Shown piece after piece: positions 35,070 through 44,037 of a stretch of 64,000 bases of DNA (position 1 is its first letter; the number at the start of each line of letters is the position of its first letter). A program made the translations under genes and the position numbers. The DNA is from Sipunculus nudus (lineage: Eukaryota; Annelida; Sipuncula; Golfingiida; Sipunculidae), in contig JAPPUL010000079.1 of assembly GCA_026874595.1 (NCBI GenBank), forward strand, positions 1,047,001 to 1,111,000, given 5' to 3'. Under the pieces are notes generated by a model that made no database searches, was not told the origin of the DNA, and was given only the letters and a program-made list of their open reading frames with translations.

Positions 35070-35717
35070 CTAGTCAAAATATCTTAGGTAGTCTCTTACG
35101 TTTTTACGTATCTCTTGCCCTTCGTATGCTCCCCCTATGGCGCTTAGCATCTCTATCCCCATTCCTACTACCCCTCCTGCTCGCTCCTTGCTTATCCCGC
35201 CTATCCCAACTATTGGTATGTCTACTGCCTTGCGTATCTTCTCAAGCCCTTTAAGGCCTATCGCTTCATAACTCTTTTCTTTCGTCTTCGTTTTATATAT
35301 ATGGCCTACACCTATATAGGCTGCTCCAAGCGCTTGGCCCTCCAAAGCCTCGCATACCTTGCTTACTGATATCCCTACTGCAAGCTCTTTTGATAGCTCA
35401 CTCACCTCCAAAGTCTTACCTATTCTTAATATATCCTCCTGCCCTATATGTACTCCGTCTGCTCCTACACTTAAAGCTAGCTCTACATAATCATTTATTA
35501 TAAATAATGCTCCATGCTCTTTACAAAGTCGCTTTATCTCCATCACCTCTTGCATAACCTCACCACCCCCCCTCTCTTTTACCTTCTCTCTATATTGAAT
35601 TATACGTGCTCCCCCTAAAAGTGCCTCCTCAACTGCATTTATAACCCCTACATCTGCACAATCCTTTCTTGACGTTATGAAATAAAAACCCTTAAGCCGT
35701 TCCCGTACTTTCAACAT
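35070..35717 (-). CDS. thiE: Thiamine-phosphate synthase
   Basis: Joins the pyrimidine and thiazole moieties of thiamine. FYFITSRKDC, GARIIQYREKVKERGGGE (diphosphate contacts), FIINDYVELALSVGADGVHIGQED, and GIGGISKERAGGVVGMGIEMLSAIGGAY are family motifs. Length 215 is usual. Its start overlaps the end of murI by 26 bases, so it is co-translated. No thiamine riboswitch or other thi gene is visible. Confidence 0.92.
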   Translation of the reverse strand: MLKVRERLKGFYFITSRKDCADVGVINAVEEALLGGARIIQYREKVKERGGGEVMQEVMEIKRLCKEHGALFIINDYVELALSVGADGVHIGQEDILRIGKTLEVSELSKELAVGISVSKVCEALEGQALGAAYIGVGHIYKTKTKEKSYEAIGLKGLEKIRKAVDIPIVGIGGISKERAGGVVGMGIEMLSAIGGAYEGQEIRKNVRDYLRYFD

Positions 35718-36600
35718 AACTTATTACCTTTACCTTATGTCCTATATATTCTTCTAAAACCTTTTGGGTTATTCCTATATCTCCGTTTATTACAAATTTA
35801 TATTCACCTACAAGCCCTCTGCCTCGCCCTCTCAATATGTCTCGCTCGTTAAGTACTCGGGCTACTTGTCTTGATATTGCTTCGTTTGAATTTAGTATCT
35901 TTACTTTTTCTCCTCCTTCTGTTCCTCCTTCTGCTCCTCCTTCTGCTCCTCCTTCTGCTCCTCCTTTCCACGGCAGTATCTCTCGGATTATGTTTTCTAT
36001 TAACGTATAATGCGTGCACCCCAACACCACCGTGTCTATTGCATGCTCTTTATACGGATTTATATACTCCTTAAGCTTTTTCTTAAGTTCATTATCTTTA
36101 CCCTTAAGTCCTCCTTCTATTAACTCAACTAATCCCCTGCAGGCTACGTTATATACCCTTACTCCATTCGATTTGCCATGCTCCTTTATTAACTCATTTT
36201 GAGCCTCGCTTTCTACTGTCCTGTCCGTTGCCAGGCACAAGACCTCCTTTGTCTTACTACTTTTACACGCCGGCTTTATCACCGGTACCACCCCTACTAC
36301 TCCCATATACGGAAACTGCTCCCTTAGGTAACTTATTGCACTAACTGTTGCTGTGTTGCATGCTACAACTAGTAACTTTATTTTATGTTCTAATCTAAGG
36401 TATTTTACTATCCTATGGCTTAAGTTAATTATCTCATCTTTACCCTTACTCCCATAGGGCGAGTTGGCACTGTCTGCAAAATATACTATGTCTTCATTTG
36501 GTAGGCGGTTTATTATACTCTGCCATATCCCTATCCCTCCTATACCTGAGTCCATTATCCCTATCGGACCGCTTGCTAAAACTACATCTAGCTCATCCAT
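35692..36600 (-). CDS. murI: Glutamate racemase
   Basis: Makes D-glutamate for peptidoglycan. Both catalytic cysteines are seen: VVACNTATVSAI (first) and VVLGCTHYTLI (second), after the N-terminal MDSGIGGIG and ADSANSPYG segments. A 12-base tandem repeat encodes (GGAE)n at about residues 214-231, making an acidic glycine-rich insert between the second cysteine and the C-terminal helix; this is not a family feature. Its start overlaps the end of bshA by eight bases. Placing murI in a bacillithiol operon is unusual. Confidence 0.92.
   Translation of the reverse strand: MDELDVVLASGPIGIMDSGIGGIGIWQSIINRLPNEDIVYFADSANSPYGSKGKDEIINLSHRIVKYLRLEHKIKLLVVACNTATVSAISYLREQFPYMGVVGVVPVIKPACKSSKTKEVLCLATDRTVESEAQNELIKEHGKSNGVRVYNVACRGLVELIEGGLKGKDNELKKKLKEYINPYKEHAIDTVVLGCTHYTLIENIIREILPWKGGAEGGAEGGAEGGTEGGEKVKILNSNEAISRQVARVLNERDILRGRGRGLVGEYKFVINGDIGITQKVLEEYIGHKVKVISYVESTGTA
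35911..35967 (-). repeat. 12-bp tandem repeat inside murI coding for GGAE units
   Basis: The 12-base unit TCCTCCTTCTGC (plus strand) is repeated about 4.5 times, with single-base variants. On the coding strand it encodes GGAE or GGTE, in frame with murI. Changes in copy number would not break the reading frame. Confidence 0.92.
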
Positions 36601-37756
36601 TCAATACCCTCTTATATAATTCCTCATATTTGCTTATTATCTTATCTTGTGCAAAATAACCCGCCCGAAGTCGTGCCCTCTTTTTACACTCCTTTAATAA
36701 ACTCTCATCTCTTAATAACTTTATACAGCAACGTCCCATCCCTTCATAATCGCTTTCTTCGTACATATATCCGCTTAGCCCCTCCTCCACTAACTCCGGT
36801 ATCCCTCCTGCGTTTGATGATATTGTAACCACTCCGCAACTCATTGCTTCAAGTAATACTAACCCAAAACTCTCTATCTTGCTCGGGAGTAGTATTATAT
36901 CTGCATACGGTAACAAGCATTCTACTCGCTCTGCTTTGCCTAAAAACTTTATCTTTTCTAAAATTCCAAGCTCGCGGGCCAGCAATCTTGCCTTGGATAG
37001 CTCAGGTCCATCCCCTACCATCAGTAAGCATACTTTATCCTCCTCCTGCAAAACATACCAAAACGTCCGTATCACCACTTCTACGTTCTTTACTTCTCGA
37101 AAGTTTGATATGTGTATTAGCACTTTTTCGTCATTGAAAAAACTTGGCTTTATTCCTTTGTTATCAGGCGAGAACTTCTTTAAATCTACAAAATTCGGTA
37201 TCACCTCAATCTCATCACCTCCCCCATCACCTACCCCAAACTCTTCTATCGTTTTCTCCCTTAGATGATTACTTACTGATGTTACCATATCGCTGCTCCT
37301 TAAACCAAATTCCACCATCCTATAATACGCTTTGTCTAATCCCACCAAAGTTACATCTGTTCCGTGCAAGGTTGTTACTATCTTTACCCTCTTAACATCC
37401 TTTCCATTGCCCCTGTTCACTTGTGTTAATATCTGCCCTGCAAGATAGGCGCATATTGCGTGCGGTATGGCGTAGTGCACATGCAATATGTCTATTGCAT
37501 AACTTTCGCACACTTCTACTATCTTTGATGTTAGCGATAAGGAGTATAGCGGATATTTAAATAATGGGTAGTTTGTCATGTCTACTTCATGGAAACTTAT
37601 GTTTTCATGGAATGTGCTTAGCCGAAATGGTGTGTCGTAACTTATGAAATGTACTTTGTTCCCTCTGTTTGCAAGCTCAAGACCAAGCTCCGTTGCCACC
37701 ACCCCACTGCCTCCGTAACTCGGATAGCACACCATCCCTATGTTTAATTTATTCAT
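36593..37756 (-). CDS. bshA: N-acetyl-alpha-D-glucosaminyl L-malate synthase BshA
   Basis: First step of bacillithiol synthesis: UDP-GlcNAc plus L-malate. It is a GT4 glycosyltransferase. The N-terminal CYPSYGGSGVVATELG, DTPFRLS, DILHVHYAIPHAICAYLAG and TTLHGTDVTLVG, and the C-terminal KIESFGLVLLEAMSCGVVTISS, are the BshA pattern rather than a general GT4. Length 387 is usual. It overlaps bshC by four bases upstream and murI by eight bases downstream. The deacetylase BshB is not in the window. Confidence 0.93.
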   Translation of the reverse strand: MNKLNIGMVCYPSYGGSGVVATELGLELANRGNKVHFISYDTPFRLSTFHENISFHEVDMTNYPLFKYPLYSLSLTSKIVEVCESYAIDILHVHYAIPHAICAYLAGQILTQVNRGNGKDVKRVKIVTTLHGTDVTLVGLDKAYYRMVEFGLRSSDMVTSVSNHLREKTIEEFGVGDGGGDEIEVIPNFVDLKKFSPDNKGIKPSFFNDEKVLIHISNFREVKNVEVVIRTFWYVLQEEDKVCLLMVGDGPELSKARLLARELGILEKIKFLGKAERVECLLPYADIILLPSKIESFGLVLLEAMSCGVVTISSNAGGIPELVEEGLSGYMYEESDYEGMGRCCIKLLRDESLLKECKKRARLRAGYFAQDKIISKYEELYKRVLNG

Positions 37757-39402
37757 AAATATATTATCTGTTCTCCTTCCTTCTTGATATCTAGTTCTTT
37801 ATAAAGATAATCTATTAGTCCTTTACGCTTATTCATATACCAAAATATATTATATACTCGCTCTTGACCTCTCCCTCTAGGATGTAAGCCTATCTTTAAC
37901 CTGCTCGCATGCCGTCCTAACAACCCCTCCTTCTCTTCTTTCTTCTTCCTATAACTACTTTCTAGGCTCAATATGTCATTTGTAAGCTTCTTTAGCCCTT
38001 TATTAACTCCCTCCTTTATATCTTGCCCTTCTAAAGATACTAGCATTTCTAAATCTTTAACCCCTGCATTTAAAACATTAACTGCTTTTTCAAAGCTGCT
38101 TATATCTACTCTGTCCTTCCTTATTCCACTTAGTCGCCTCTCAAGCTCTGCTTTATCTTTTAGCTCATCCTCCATAAGGCCAAACCGCTTCGTTACTCGC
38201 TTTAACTCGCTACTTAAAAGCAACACTCTCGCCCGAGGGTATATTATTGGCATCTTTACTTTATATAATTCGTAAATCCCCTTAAGCTGTCCTATGTAAT
38301 TTATTTCGCCAGGACCGCATACCACTACCACGTTCGGAAATAACTTGTCTTGCAACACACTCCGTAGTTGTACTCCATGCGAAAACTTATCCCATTCTCT
38401 ATCTAATAATTTATGTATTCCCTCCTCCCCTAGCTCCTGCTCCCCTATATAATATTTATCCCCTTTATAAAAAAGACGTTTGCGCCTCCCATCTCCTCCC
38501 AGGTAATACAAAGGCAGCCCCTCACGCCCTCCTGCATATTCTCTCTCCCTTATCTGCACCTTATAGCCACTCCCCTTAAGCTCATTTGTTACTTCTCTAA
38601 AACGTTTTGTTATCTCCTCTTTCTTAATTAAGGCTTGCTTTGTTTCTTCCTTCTGGAGCAATCGTAACTTATACGGCTCTATCAATAAAAGACCATATCC
38701 AGAAAATAGCATCTTAAGCACTTCTTTAAACTGTTTTCCAAATGTGTCTACTTGTGGGCTCCTTAGCCTCCTCAATAGCTCCTCTTCCAAGCCTTTTGTA
38801 AATTCACTCTCGCTTTTTAAAATATTACCTCTTAGCTCATTTAACAAGTTTTGAAGCTCCTCCAATATCTTAATCCTTTCTAAAGACTTACCTAATTCCT
38901 CTTTGCCAAGTTCTAATTTCAATGTCCTTATCTCTTCACCCTCTTGATAGTCAAGACGATTTACCTCCTCTACATCGTGATCTTCTGACGCTATCCAGAA
39001 AATCGGTACAAATATATATTCTCCTGCGAAATATTCATTAAGTTCTTTACATACTTTTAGTACCGTAAGCGCTTTGTAAACTGTATATAATGGTCCGCCC
39101 AAAAGACCCGGCTGCTGTCCTGTCATTACCGTATAACATTTACTGCTTTCTAACCTATTTAAATTAGCTTCAACCGCATCCCCTCCTCTAGCATTATAAG
39201 CCCTAAGAACCTTAACTAGCCCTTCCCTATCTCCTGCACTTATATTATAGCTGCTTATCCCTTCTCTAAGACTTTTTACAAGTTTACGGTAGTCTGTTTC
39301 ATAGTACTTCTTATATATTCCCTCCTCTGCCCCTCTTACATATTCGCTTGATAACGTCTTTTCTACTATAAATTCTAAATTATCTATATTCTCTTGCTTC
39401 AT
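37753..39402 (-). CDS. bshC: Bacillithiol biosynthesis cysteine-adding enzyme BshC
   Basis: Last step of bacillithiol synthesis, adding cysteine to GlcN-malate. The VMTGQQPGLLGGPLYTVYKALTVLK nucleotide-like segment, VPIFWIASEDHDVEEVNR and VVCGPGEINYIGQLKGIYEL are BshC hallmarks; a coiled coil lies near residues 450-500 as in the family. Length 549 is usual. It leads the tight operon bshC-bshA-murI-thiE, with no gap between genes. It is transcribed away from a lipoprotein peptidase gene 150 bases upstream. Confidence 0.92.
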   Translation of the reverse strand: MKQENIDNLEFIVEKTLSSEYVRGAEEGIYKKYYETDYRKLVKSLREGISSYNISAGDREGLVKVLRAYNARGGDAVEANLNRLESSKCYTVMTGQQPGLLGGPLYTVYKALTVLKVCKELNEYFAGEYIFVPIFWIASEDHDVEEVNRLDYQEGEEIRTLKLELGKEELGKSLERIKILEELQNLLNELRGNILKSESEFTKGLEEELLRRLRSPQVDTFGKQFKEVLKMLFSGYGLLLIEPYKLRLLQKEETKQALIKKEEITKRFREVTNELKGSGYKVQIREREYAGGREGLPLYYLGGDGRRKRLFYKGDKYYIGEQELGEEGIHKLLDREWDKFSHGVQLRSVLQDKLFPNVVVVCGPGEINYIGQLKGIYELYKVKMPIIYPRARVLLLSSELKRVTKRFGLMEDELKDKAELERRLSGIRKDRVDISSFEKAVNVLNAGVKDLEMLVSLEGQDIKEGVNKGLKKLTNDILSLESSYRKKKEEKEGLLGRHASRLKIGLHPRGRGQERVYNIFWYMNKRKGLIDYLYKELDIKKEGEQIIYL

Positions 39403-39483
39403 ATAGTAAACCTATATTTAAAAACCTCGTCTATTGCTTGCATATTATCCTTTACTGCTATTTCAAAAATAAACGGCTTTTAC

Positions 39484-39503
39484 AAAAACGACCCCTCGTT
39501 TTT
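39484..39503. terminator. Strong short hairpin between divergent genes
   Basis: AAAAACGA (39484-39491), loop CCCC, TCGTTTTT (39496-39503), then more T. It looks like an intrinsic terminator for rightward transcription, yet lies upstream of the gene at 39553 and upstream of bshC on the other strand. It could be a leader attenuator for the rightward gene. Position makes its role uncertain. Confidence 0.4.
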
Positions 39504-39552
39504 TTTTAAAACCTTTTAGCTCATATATCTTTTTTTGTGTTAGCTTAAGTAT

Positions 39553-40617
39553 ATGCTTTTAGCAATAATAATTAGCTTACTTATAATTATATCTTCTTTT
39601 GCTATTAACGGCTGTTATCTTATTCACCTCGCTGTCGGACAGCTTTCTTTAATTAAAAAGATTAAGCCTTTTGATATCGTTTTAAATGATCCCGAATTCT
39701 CTGCCGAAATAAAACATAAAATTAAGCTCGTTAAACATGTTAAGTCTTTTGCTATTAATAATCTCGCTCTAACTCCTCCTGAAGATACTTACTCCCATTT
39801 TCTTGACCTTAAAGGACATACTCCCATATTCAGCCTCTCAGCTGCATACCCTTACAAATTAGAACCCCTTTTTTGGCACTTTCCTTTATTCGGAAAAGTC
39901 CCTTATTTAAGCTTCTTTAACAAACAAAAGGCTTTGATTAAACAAGATGCTCTTAAAAAACGTAACTTCGATACCATACTAAGAGGTGTTTCTGCTTACA
40001 GCACTGCTGGCTTCCTCCCCGAACCTCTCTTCTCTTCCATGTTACGATATGACCCCAATACCCTTATTAATGTCCTTATTCATGAAATGGCTCATAATAC
40101 CGTCTTATTCAAAAATAACTTCAGATTCAATGAGTCTTTTGCTAACTTCATCGCTAACGCAGGCACTACAAGATTTATAAATATGTACAAGCATCTTTAT
40201 CCTTCTCTGTCAAAAACACGATTCAATAACTCTTTAGAGGATACGCAATTACTTCATGATTTTATGCTTAGGTTAATTGACAAGCTTAATGAGGCTTTTA
40301 ACAATAATAAGCTCTCGACAAAACAAAAGATTCGCCAAAAATATATTATTACTTCTCAATTCAAAAATATCTTTAGAAAACAAGTTATACCCAAATTTAA
40401 AGTTAAACGCTTCTCCGACAACCTAATTAAACCTAATAACGCTTTCATTATGTCTTATATCAGATACAATAGCTCAAAGAGCTTGTTCGAAAAACTACTT
40501 AAGCACTTTAATTATAACCTTAAGCATACTTCTTTATTTATACGCAATATCCCCAGAAACCAAAACCCTTTCTCTTATATTAAACTCTGGCTTTTGAAGC
40601 AAAATATGGCAAAGTAA
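39553..40617 (+). CDS. Lipoprotein metallopeptidase of the putative aminopeptidase family (PF10023-like)
   Basis: A predicted lipoprotein: the signal peptide ends SSFAINGC. The middle has the zinc site HEMAHNTVLFKNNFRFNESFANF, an HExxH-type motif (here HEMAH) with a downstream glutamate in NESFANF, the gluzincin arrangement seen in the PF10023 putative aminopeptidase family. The segments LRGVSAYSTAGFL and ILRGVSAYSTAG match the substrate-groove part of that family. Length 354 is usual. It would act on peptides at the outer face of the envelope or in the periplasm. Function beyond peptidase is not established. Confidence 0.85.
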   Translation: MLLAIIISLLIIISSFAINGCYLIHLAVGQLSLIKKIKPFDIVLNDPEFSAEIKHKIKLVKHVKSFAINNLALTPPEDTYSHFLDLKGHTPIFSLSAAYPYKLEPLFWHFPLFGKVPYLSFFNKQKALIKQDALKKRNFDTILRGVSAYSTAGFLPEPLFSSMLRYDPNTLINVLIHEMAHNTVLFKNNFRFNESFANFIANAGTTRFINMYKHLYPSLSKTRFNNSLEDTQLLHDFMLRLIDKLNEAFNNNKLSTKQKIRQKYIITSQFKNIFRKQVIPKFKVKRFSDNLIKPNNAFIMSYIRYNSSKSLFEKLLKHFNYNLKHTSLFIRNIPRNQNPFSYIKLWLLKQNMAK

Positions 40618-40637
40618 TTGATTATAGAATGCTTTCT

Positions 40638-41639
40638 CTAAAGCTTTCCTAAATTCCAACGCACTATCCCTACCCCCCACGTAAGACCTGCTCCAAAACC
40701 TACTAACGCTATTGTTGATGGCGTTTTTATACGTCCTTCCTTTATTGCTCCGTTTAACGCTATGGGAATTGAGGCTGAGGACGTGTTGCCATAATATTGC
40801 AAGTTTGCTATTAGTTTATCCTCTTTAAGACCTAGCTTCTCAGACAACGCTTTTACTATCTTTATGTTTGCTTGATGCGGAACTAGGTAATCTATATCTT
40901 CTATCTTTAAGCCCAATCCCTCTATCGATTTACGCACAGCTTGAGGAATTACCGATACCGAAAACTTGTATATCTCTCGCCCATTCATCTTTAAAAGCGG
41001 CTTCGTTCTCTCTTGATTGCTAACTAATGGCGAGAGCTGTCCCGCATTCGGTAATGTCAAATTAAAACCTTTACTCCCATCTGAATATAAGTTTATTCCA
41101 AGCATCTCATTCTTCTCTAATTCTGTTTCTCTCAATACCATCGCTCCTGCCCCATCCCCAAACAATATGCAGGTCCCGCGATCCTCCCAATTCATTACAT
41201 GAGAATGTAAATCCCCACCAAGTATAAGCACTTTTTTATACATTCCACTTTGGATAAATGCACTTGCTACCTTCATCACATAAACAAATCCACTGCACGC
41301 TGCAGAAACATTAAAGGCACAGGCATTATACGCTTTTAATTCCCTTTGTACCTCACAGGCGGCAGAGGGATACAAATTGTCTGGTATCGTTGTTGCCGCA
41401 ACGATTAAATCAAGTTCTATTGCTGATACACAAGCTCGCTCTAAAGCCTCATTAGCTGCATCAACAAACAAACTTACCAGTGTCTCCTCTCTATCTACAT
41501 AGCGCCTCTCTCGTATCCCCGTACGACTCCTTATCCACTCATCTGTTGTCTCTACTATCTTTGACAAATCTGAATTACTTACTCTCGTGTTCGGTAAGGA
41601 CGAACCAATACCTTTTATCTCTACTCCCCTTAACCCCAT
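40638..41639 (-). CDS. fabH: 3-oxoacyl-[ACP] synthase III
   Basis: Starts fatty-acid chains from an acyl-CoA primer. The triad is visible: NVSAACSGFVYV (Cys), VPHQANIKI (His) and YGNTSSASIP (Asn). The GIG.SLP N terminus and TRTGIRERRY are family features, and length 333 is usual. It lies apart from the fab operon at 29-34 kb, alone on the minus strand. Confidence 0.95.
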   Translation of the reverse strand: MGLRGVEIKGIGSSLPNTRVSNSDLSKIVETTDEWIRSRTGIRERRYVDREETLVSLFVDAANEALERACVSAIELDLIVAATTIPDNLYPSAACEVQRELKAYNACAFNVSAACSGFVYVMKVASAFIQSGMYKKVLILGGDLHSHVMNWEDRGTCILFGDGAGAMVLRETELEKNEMLGINLYSDGSKGFNLTLPNAGQLSPLVSNQERTKPLLKMNGREIYKFSVSVIPQAVRKSIEGLGLKIEDIDYLVPHQANIKIVKALSEKLGLKEDKLIANLQYYGNTSSASIPIALNGAIKEGRIKTPSTIALVGFGAGLTWGVGIVRWNLGKL

Positions 41640-41945
41640 AATAACCTACACCTTATACCATAATCTCCCTCATCACTTACTTTTTGCATACCCTTACCTC
41701 CACTAAAACACTAAAAAAACTTCTTGCTTTTTACTCAATAAGCAATTATCAAGTTCCTAATCTATTTATTTTATCTTTTCTTGTCAACTTTACATGCACC
41801 TTTATCTTAATATCAAGCAATTATATCTTTAACAATGGGATTTCTTTTCTGTTATAATATATCATTGTTTTTTTTATAGGCTCTAGCTTATTTTATTTGC
41901 TTTTTTAGCTTTTTCATGTTTAATATGTTATTAGAGGATATTTAT
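41640..41945 (+). promoter_or_regulatory. Divergent intergenic region with promoter candidate for the DUF4833-like gene
   Basis: This 306-base gap contains a promoter candidate for the rightward gene: TTAACA at 41829-41834 and a perfect TATAAT at 41853-41858 with an 18-base spacer, about 88 bases before the start. The rest is T-rich with no other clear element. The fabH promoter is not obvious. Confidence 0.55.
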
Positions 41946-42506
41946 ATGCAGCGTTTATTTCTCAGATTGTCTTTCCCATTTTCACCATTATTACTAGGTC
42001 TTGTATTTACACTCCCTTTTAACGCTTTTTCAAGCAAAACTCTTACTATCTTCCATATAGAAAATACTTTAATTACAAGTAAAGCTGTTTATGCCGTTAA
42101 ATTAAATGATAATTACAAACTACTTTCTAAATCTCCCATCACTAACTATTGGCTTAGACCAAACGGTAGCACTCGTCCCGTTACTTGGTTTGAAAACAAA
42201 ATCGCTTATGGACTGCTTTACCAAAAAGTATCGCCTAATAAAACTTCTATCGAATTAGCTTTAGCTCAATACAAAACTATAAAAATTACTGCTGATATCA
42301 AAAATAAAAAAGTTAAAACATACTTCTTCTTCAAAAAGAAAAAATATGGCCTTAAGAAGTTAGTTGTTCATGCTAAAGAGGGTGTTATATTGCCTACTGT
42401 TTTATATGTTGATATAATCGGCTTTGACCTTGAATCTAGAAAGCAAATCGTTCAGCGTATACATGAATATGACCCTTATCGGCTTGATGAGAATCTTACC
42501 TATTAA
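41946..42506 (+). CDS. Exported DUF4833-like protein
   Basis: The ATG at 41946 is preferred over upstream codons because AGAGGA lies eight bases before it and it opens a good signal peptide (LRLSFPFSPLLLGLVFTLPFNAFS). The mature part reads FHIENTLITSKAVYAV, SPITNYWLRPNG, LAYGLLYQK-like strands and VDIIGFDL, which is the DUF4833 pattern as I know it: a small beta-sandwich periplasmic protein. Function unknown. It is convergent with the glycosyltransferase gene, overlapping it by four bases at the stops. Confidence 0.72.
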   Translation: MQRLFLRLSFPFSPLLLGLVFTLPFNAFSSKTLTIFHIENTLITSKAVYAVKLNDNYKLLSKSPITNYWLRPNGSTRPVTWFENKIAYGLLYQKVSPNKTSIELALAQYKTIKITADIKNKKVKTYFFFKKKKYGLKKLVVHAKEGVILPTVLYVDIIGFDLESRKQIVQRIHEYDPYRLDENLTY

Positions 42507-43981
42507 ACAATAGGCTTTATATAACGACCAGGCAGCCACATAAAAAGCAGAATATTTACTCCCAAAAGTACTATCGGTAAGCTTATCATCAGTGAATGAG
42601 TATCATGTCCCATGAAATTGTATATATCTACTAAATTTACAAGAGGAAAAAAGTATACTCCCCACAACAACCAACTTCGTCCTATATTACGAAATCCAAA
42701 AAAACTTAAACTAACTAGGAAATACCATGGGTGAAACATTGCAATCCCAAATGAGAAAAGTAATACAAATCCATGCCCCGCCAAATATACAAAATTACCT
42801 CCCCGCCCTGCCTCTCCGCTGACACCCTCCCCTAATCCCACCGCCTTGTACATCCTATATAACAAATAACAGCCAAGCACAAGCCCAAAACTAAGTACTA
42901 TATAATAAAATAGCCTGTAGGTCAAATATAAGGACCACTGCGGTATAAGATTTTCTACCACAAAACCCAATAAAAAGCTAACAGAGTTCATAGGCCTAAC
43001 AGCTTCTAAAGCCAAGTTGTGATACGGCAATAATAATGTAGCAAAACCTTCCCAAAATCTAAGATGCAAAACTACGCTTAGTAAAAACGTTGCAATTAAT
43101 ACCTTTAACAATATATATATTGTCTTATAGCTAAATTTATACCTCATAACTATATAGTAAATAAGCATCAAAAGCATTAAAAGCCCATATAACTTTACAT
43201 TTAAAGCTAAAGTTAAACTTAACGCCGCTCCTATATATTGACCCTTAAGCATAAAATAAAGCCCGGTAAAGCAAAATACTAAAACAAATATATCATTATG
43301 ACCTGCTCCGATGCCTTGTATCCACAAAACAGGCGATAAGAGTATAAAGGCAAGTACTTTCTCTCTCTCATGCTTTGTAAAATCATCAAATGTCCCTTTA
43401 GTATAATTCCTTATTATATAATGACCAATATGTATATATAAAATCCCAAAGAGTAATACAAAAAGTTTATATACAAATATATTAAGCCATATAGATGAGG
43501 GGCCCCCAAGCTTTCCGACTGCTTCCATAATATATGCATTCAATATTCCATATCTGAAAAAGGGTGTTTTACTCCATGTAACCGATATATATTTGCTGTA
43601 TTCTGATATGTCAAAAAAACGATAGTCTATATACGGATTAAGGTTATAATTTGCCTTTACATCTCCTGCCACTATATACAAAAATATGTCGCTTGACAAA
43701 AGCGGTAGGCTTATACTTGATATTACATATACTGCATAACTAAGCCGCAAAGTACTTCTAAAATTATATTCCTCCTTGAATATAACATTATAATAGCCAT
43801 ACAAACTTAAAAGAATAGCAACAAGATACATTATAAATAAAGACAAAGACCATGCTTCATTCGGATATACTCGCTCTAAATCAACTAATCCTACCACCAT
43901 ATACCTTATGTAGGATATTAAACTTATTAATAGAGCTGATAACAAAAAGGGTAATGTTATTTTCTTATGTGTCGCTTTCAT
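42503..43981 (-). CDS. Polytopic GT-C mannosyltransferase-like membrane protein
   Basis: A 492-residue protein with roughly 11-13 predicted membrane helices. LLSSDIFLYIVAGDVKANYNLNPYIDY lies after the fourth helix and carries the acidic DxF...GD pattern used by GT-C enzymes such as PIG-M, MptA and MptB to bind a polyprenyl-phosphate sugar. A second segment, WIQGIGAGHNDIFVLVF, matches the GHND region of that group. It probably adds a hexose to a lipid or glycan at the membrane. The start codon sits in an 11-bp repeat (43979-44011). It is followed upstream by a GT4 gene on the same strand. Confidence 0.8.
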   Translation of the reverse strand: MKATHKKITLPFLLSALLISLISYIRYMVVGLVDLERVYPNEAWSLSLFIMYLVAILLSLYGYYNVIFKEEYNFRSTLRLSYAVYVISSISLPLLSSDIFLYIVAGDVKANYNLNPYIDYRFFDISEYSKYISVTWSKTPFFRYGILNAYIMEAVGKLGGPSSIWLNIFVYKLFVLLFGILYIHIGHYIIRNYTKGTFDDFTKHEREKVLAFILLSPVLWIQGIGAGHNDIFVLVFCFTGLYFMLKGQYIGAALSLTLALNVKLYGLLMLLMLIYYIVMRYKFSYKTIYILLKVLIATFLLSVVLHLRFWEGFATLLLPYHNLALEAVRPMNSVSFLLGFVVENLIPQWSLYLTYRLFYYIVLSFGLVLGCYLLYRMYKAVGLGEGVSGEAGRGGNFVYLAGHGFVLLFSFGIAMFHPWYFLVSLSFFGFRNIGRSWLLWGVYFFPLVNLVDIYNFMGHDTHSLMISLPIVLLGVNILLFMWLPGRYIKPIV

Positions 43982-44011
43982 CTTATAATCATCTTATAAT
44001 CATCTTATAAC
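43979..44011 (-). repeat. 11-bp triplet repeat with stacked start codons ahead of the GT-C gene
   Basis: CATCTTATAAT is repeated three times (43979-44011, last copy ending in C). On the coding strand each copy ends in ATG, at 44003, 43992 and 43981. As 11 is not a multiple of three, the two upstream ATGs open a five-codon reading frame (Met-Ile-Ile-Arg-stop) whose TGA overlaps the next ATG. Confidence 0.9.
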
Positions 44012-44037
44012 TTATCTTTATAACTTATGTTTTTGTT

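Noticed and set aside
35871-36202. Two Leu-rich antisense frames over murI
   Set aside because: They are the complement of the GGAE repeat and of the murI coding sequence. Neither has a binding site or a recognisable motif.
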